64,000 bases of DNA, from contig BTRK01000003.1 in NCBI GenBank assembly GCA_036245805.1, positions 3,658,001-3,722,000 of the forward strand. The letters are read 5' to 3'. Positions 59,968 through 64,000 of this stretch are shown here, in pieces. The position numbers and the translations under genes were made by a program. Origin of the DNA: Pristionchus mayeri (lineage: Eukaryota > Nematoda > Chromadorea > Rhabditida > Neodiplogasteridae). Below the pieces are notes generated by a model. It searched no databases and was not told the origin of the DNA. It worked only from the letters and a program-made list of their open reading frames with translations. Each line of letters begins with the position of its first letter. Position 1 is the stretch's first letter.

Positions 59968-60204
59968 TAGGGTTCTCCTATTGGAAAATTTTCGTATCAT
60001 TTTCAGATATGTTCCATGTACATTATATAGTTCACATATGTAGCGAACATGAAACATATCTGAAAATTATACATAAAATTTCCAATAAGAGAACCATAGG
60101 TGTCCAGAAATGGCGGCGAGGGGGGGGGGGGGGGTGCTGCGCACCGCCTCACATGTGAGGCGGTGCGCACGCCGCCGGCGTGGACACCTATGAAGAGAAC
60201 CCTA
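59968..60204. mobile_element. hAT-like MITE carrying a second, inserted MITE
   Basis: TAGGGTTCTCCTATTGG at left and GAGAACCCTA at right, with CTCACCAC on both flanks. The right arm is split by the element at 60095-60192. Confidence 0.88.
60095..60192. mobile_element. 98-bp GC-rich hairpin element inside another MITE
   Basis: CATAGGTGTCCA and TGGACACCTATG ends are flanked by an 8-bp duplication AAGAGAAC (60087-60094, 60193-60200). Inside are a G-run (60119-60134) and a perfect 32-bp palindrome (60138-60169) centred on ACATGT. Confidence 0.88.
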
Positions 60205-61340
60205 CTCACCACTGATTTCACCATTTTCAGTCCCATCCTAGAATGGATAGGATACCGATAAGAGTATTTTATCCAGGTGGTCTCGCCCCAAGGGTGGCAA
60301 AACATGCATTATTCAATTATTCATTTTAGTTGCACTTTTCACCATTCCTATTTGTTCACCACGATCTGCTAATGGTAATATACCCAGATGTTCGTCGCAG
60401 AACAATTGAGTCAGCAATACTCACCCGCATCCATTGCTCATCTGTAACAGAAAAATCGCGCTCTCTCTTCTTCGTCTCTCTTATATGTTTCTTTCTCCCT
60501 CTCCAGCTCCACTCCTGCATCACCTACTCCAATTGCCCCCCCCCCCCCATTCAATTGCATACAATACACGTTGGTCCATTATAAGAAGGTTAAACCCGGA
60601 CGCGCTGTAGGGTGTGGAAACCCACACAAATCCTACGCAATGACACACCCGGACAGGAAAGTAAGTCACGAAACTAGAATAACACCACCAAGGATATGAA
60701 ACCTCATCAAGACCATCCCTGACGGCTAGAAAGAGCAAAAATGTTATAAACTCGGTCAATTTTCCTCACAAAGCGCGGGACGAGCAGCCATAGTTGCCCA
60801 CGCCGGCGCCGAGTACACTGTAAAGGAATAAAAATGCATGACCAGGGGTTCATGAAAACACGATGAGGGAACAATGTTTTCTCTCATCGTGTTTCCATTA
60901 ACCCCGGTTCATGGTCAAAAATCGAAGGCTAGGTACCGTACCCCCGATACCGTATACCACTACAGTATCCCGATTTTTGCAAATTACCTTTACCAAATTA
61001 CCAAATTACCAAACAATTTTCTAAAAATTGTAATTGGATCTCAAATTGATTCTAAAGTAATTAGAGATATGGATTCTTTAAAATAATTGTATACTCAATT
61101 TTGGATTTTTAGAAAAATGTTTGACCCAAGAAACTGGATCTGGTTCATGGAAACACGATGAGGGACAAGACGCCGCCAGTGCTGGGCAACTATGGGTGAA
61201 ACGCACGTCTTGTCGTGAGTGCCAGATACTACTTCCTTTTAGCTCTCAGCCTGCCCATAGTGCAGTCCGTTCCTTCGCTGCTCCCATTCATCGCAGAACT
61301 TGCTTTTTCTAGAAGAACACAACGGCGGCGATTGACACTA
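60205..61340. other. repeat-rich non-coding stretch
   Basis: Contains a palindrome at about 60838-60917 (GAAAACACGATGAGGGA against CTCTCATCGTGTTTCC). A partial third arm lies at 61145-61160. A stretch at 60615-60661 could be read as an exon with a GTAAGT donor, but it has no partner. Confidence 0.45.
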
Positions 61341-61344
61341 CTAT

Positions 61345-62460
61345 CATAGTTGCCCACGCCGCCGGCGACCCCCATGACCCCTTATTCATGGATGAGCGCC
61401 GCCTCACTATTTCAGTGAGGCAGCACTCATAGACCTATAGGTGGTCATGGTTGAAAATAGTAGTGGGTGTTGATGTTCGATCGACTTTAGGTACCATGAC
61501 CAACATCAGCTACAGGAACTCCATTGTCATTTATCGGCTACCGTAACCGATCTACAGTAATCCAGATACTGTAAGCACACCACATGGTAGTAAAACAAGC
61601 CGGTACTCGGCCGCACAGGCATGGATGACCTTCGGCATGAATACCGTAATCCACCTACAGTAACTTGGATACCGTAATCCTGACTCACTATCAAGAACTG
61701 CCTTTTTTCTAAAATGGGCGTAAAATACGGTTCTGTATTGTTTCAAGTAAAACTCTTCGAGTAATATTTATTTATATTTTTTTCAAACATAAATCATAGG
61801 CGAGTGGTTAACACACTAGTCTTGATAACAGAAGGTTGCGGGTTCGACTCCTGTCAGCGGTAAACATCTTTGCAAAGCTTTGGGGATTCGGAAAAGTGAA
61901 GTAGGATTACCGTAACCTTGCTACAATACCCCGGTTCAGTATCCCGATACTCTACTTTTATCAAGGTAGGTATCCATCTAGTGCGTTAACTACTCGGCTA
62001 TGATTTATGTTTGAAAAAAATATAAATAAAAAAAATATAAATATTACTCGAAGTTTTACTTGAAGCAATACAGAACCGTATTTTACACCCATTTTAGAAA
62101 AAATCAGTTCATGATATTGAGCCAGGATTACGGTGTCCAGGTTACTGTAGGTGGATTACGGTATTCATGCCAAAGGTCATCCATGCCTGTGCGGCCGAGT
62201 ACCGGCTCGTTTGCTACCATGTGGTGTGCTTACAGCATCCGGATAACTGTACATTGGGTTACGGTAGCCGACCAATGGAGTTACTGTAGATGATGTTGGT
62301 TATGGTACCTAAGGTCGACCGAAAATCAATCTCCACCACTATTTTGGACCATGACCACCTATAGGTCTATGAGCGCTGCCTCACTTTTCACCATGAATCA
62401 CTTTCCCAGGGGGTCGTGGATGAGCACTACCCCACTTGCCGCCGCAACTATGATTACTAT
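61345..62460. mobile_element. 1.1-kb foldback with a tRNA-like block
   Basis: Arms mirror over about 450 bp: CCTATAGGTGGTCATGG at left against CCATGACCACCTATAGG at right, and AAGCCGGTACTCGGCCGCAC against GTGCGGCCGAGTACCGGC. Towards the centre, 61797-61860 reads GGCGAGTGGTTAACACACTA and later GGGTTCGACTCC (A- and B-box-like). Its mirror at about 61960-62010 is decayed. Confidence 0.8.
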
Positions 62461-64000
62461 CCTTGAATACTCACCTACTAACAGCCACGTTTACCATATC
62501 TGACTGAGGAGAAGCCCTTGCCTCAGTGCCACCGATGCTGCTATACTTACTGTACCACCATGCACTGTCCCCACAAGTGCCCCTCACACGAGTGATTCAT
62601 ATACTCGAGCGAGGGGGATGAAAGCAGTTAAACAACAACAACAACAGCAAAAGGAAGAAAAATGATCCCGCGAATGAGGATGTGACGAGGGAGAGAGAAC
62701 AGCCGAGGAGGGAGATGCATCGAGTGAAGAGGAGCAACTGCAACGGGATTGATTTTTAAATTCATCATCTTTACTCGTACTAGAGTTCACTCATGTATAC
62801 TAGTGTTGGTAATTCAATAAAAACGGGCCCGCTAAAACGCGCCTGGCGATAGCGGGCCCGTGACCTCTGAGGGAGAGGTAGCGAGCCCGCTCCATATCGC
62901 TACGCATCACGCCCCTGCTCTGCCTCTCTCCCTCGCCTCCTCCCGCTCTCTCTGACCCGGTGAAGTTAGAGCGCGCGGCGAGGAGATGACCGCGGCCCTG
63001 TCCGAGCGGGAAAGCTAACGTAACGATATGTAGCGATAGGTAGCGGGCCCGCTACCTCTCCCTCGCTTGTTACGGGCCCGCAATATCGCTATCGTTTAGC
63101 CTACCCTAATGTATACTCGATGAGCCCCCCCCCTTAAATTATTGTCAGTGAAGTCTTCAACCAGATTGTTATGTGCAGTGGTCGAACGGGTAGCTCACAA
63201 AAATTGTTTTTTTAAGTTTTTTTTTTAAATTGTAAAGTTTTTTTAAGTTTTTAAAAGTTTTTTTTTCTAAAAAACTTTTCTAAAAATTTAATAAGAAATA
63301 ATTCGAAATGGGTACGTTTTTACGTCTTCTGTTAGAATGCAGGAACGCCTGCCACCAGAAAAAGTCGTAGCACATTTTTTTCACTTTTTGTGGGTACTAT
63401 TGGTTTATTGTGGGTACTATTGTGGGTACTATTTGCGGGTACTAGTTTGTGGGTACTATTGGGAGTCCGAGGAAGGCCTATGCACATTGTTTGCCCGTTC
63501 TACCCCGTTGGGATACTGTAAATCGGTCAATGTTAATCGTACAGCCTACTTTTTTCCCCAAAGTACACTTCGAAAACTGACTTTTTCGAATAATATCTTG
63601 ATCCCAGTGGTCGCTAAAATTAAGAGCGCAAGATGTCCGGGGCAGAATTGAATGGCGAACACGGCTGTCTAATTCATTTTTCATTAATTATTTAAATAAA
63701 TTAGAAAATAAATTAAGTAAATAAATTAGTTTATGCCCGCGAAATAGTGAACGTTTTTGCATTCAGAATCTGAGATTCCATTTACCCTCCCCTTGATCTA
63801 CCTTGAGTCTCTCAGTCGGGCGATCCCTTCCCATCTCCCTCCCGAGCGCCTCATCTCCCTCCCCTCTCCGATTCTATGCTTTTTCACTCAAGAATGCCAA
63901 CTATTTCGCTGGCATAAATTTTCAGCGATGTTTACATTTATATTTAAACACAGATTTGGGTTCCTCTCGTCAAGACCGTCAGAATGAGCTATGTCTCTCC
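62461..64000. other. repeat-rich non-coding stretch to the window end
   Basis: 62822-63100 holds repeated GCGGGCCCG/CGGGCCCGC words in inverted order, a likely GC-rich foldback. 63205-63290 is T-rich. 63395-63445 repeats TGTGGGTACTAT. No exon is supported. Confidence 0.5.

Noticed and set aside
59460..60310. Pair of similar putative exons (CATCCTAGAGTAAGA... at 59484 and CATCCTAGAATGGAT... at 60233)
   Set aside because: They look alike and have AG/GT borders, but I could not connect them to a start, a stop or each other in phase. They may be remnants of a repeat.
60615..60661. Single exon-like stretch with a GTAAGT donor
   Set aside because: No adjoining exon in the required phase on either side.
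63205..63290. CRISPR-like or satellite repeat in the T-rich tract
   Set aside because: It is a simple T-rich low-complexity run without regular spacers. The context is eukaryotic.

Overview
The window looks like nuclear DNA of a free-living nematode. The evidence is many short, GC-leaning exons with TTTCAG/TTNCAG acceptors, a dif-1-type carnitine carrier, an SPK-like domain, RTE and CR1/Jockey-type LINEs, a mariner, and very dense small foldback elements. Many introns open with GTACGGTAG. The gene structures (about ten exons of 50-100 bp per gene) would suit a diplogastrid such as Pristionchus, but this is inference. I built the gene models by hand, requiring acceptors, donors and reading phase to agree from exon to exon.

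Layout. 1-4 kb: repeat-rich, no firm gene. 4.0-5.2 kb: the 3' end of an unidentified plus-strand gene. 5.9-6.7 kb: a long hAT-like foldback element with tRNA-like arms. 7.5-10.3 kb: a nine-exon plus-strand gene of unknown function with an apparent one-base frame break. 11.2-16.8 kb: an eleven-exon minus-strand gene with a very acidic exon. Its first exons are duplicated upstream at 16.95-22.1 kb, where an intron has taken up two dead LINE fragments. 23.06-23.84 kb: a small two-helix membrane protein. 25.2-34.2 kb: BUD23, the 18S rRNA guanine-N7 methyltransferase. Its 3.4-kb intron 8 holds a complete six-exon gene on the opposite strand. 35.0-43.8 kb: a gene for an SPK-like, Ala/Pro/Glu-rich protein with a frameshifted mariner in one intron. 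44.4-52.9 kb: two tandem copies of the mitochondrial carnitine/acylcarnitine carrier. The second has a one-base frameshift, and a piece of SPK-gene exon 1 lies at the duplication junction. 53-64 kb: almost entirely transposon-derived foldbacks.

The conserved host genes are housekeeping: BUD23 acts in ribosome maturation and the carrier in fatty-acid import. I see no operon or pathway link between neighbours. The unusual part is the repeat landscape. Foldback families can be sorted by target-site duplications read directly in the sequence: 8 bp (hAT-like), 9 bp (Mutator-like, with CRE palindromes TGACGTCA in the arms), TA (Tc1/mariner-like) and TTAA (piggyBac-like). Several large foldbacks carry tRNA-like A-box/B-box segments. 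These elements sit inside introns, sometimes within a few bases of splice acceptors, and segmental duplication has carried exon boundaries with it.
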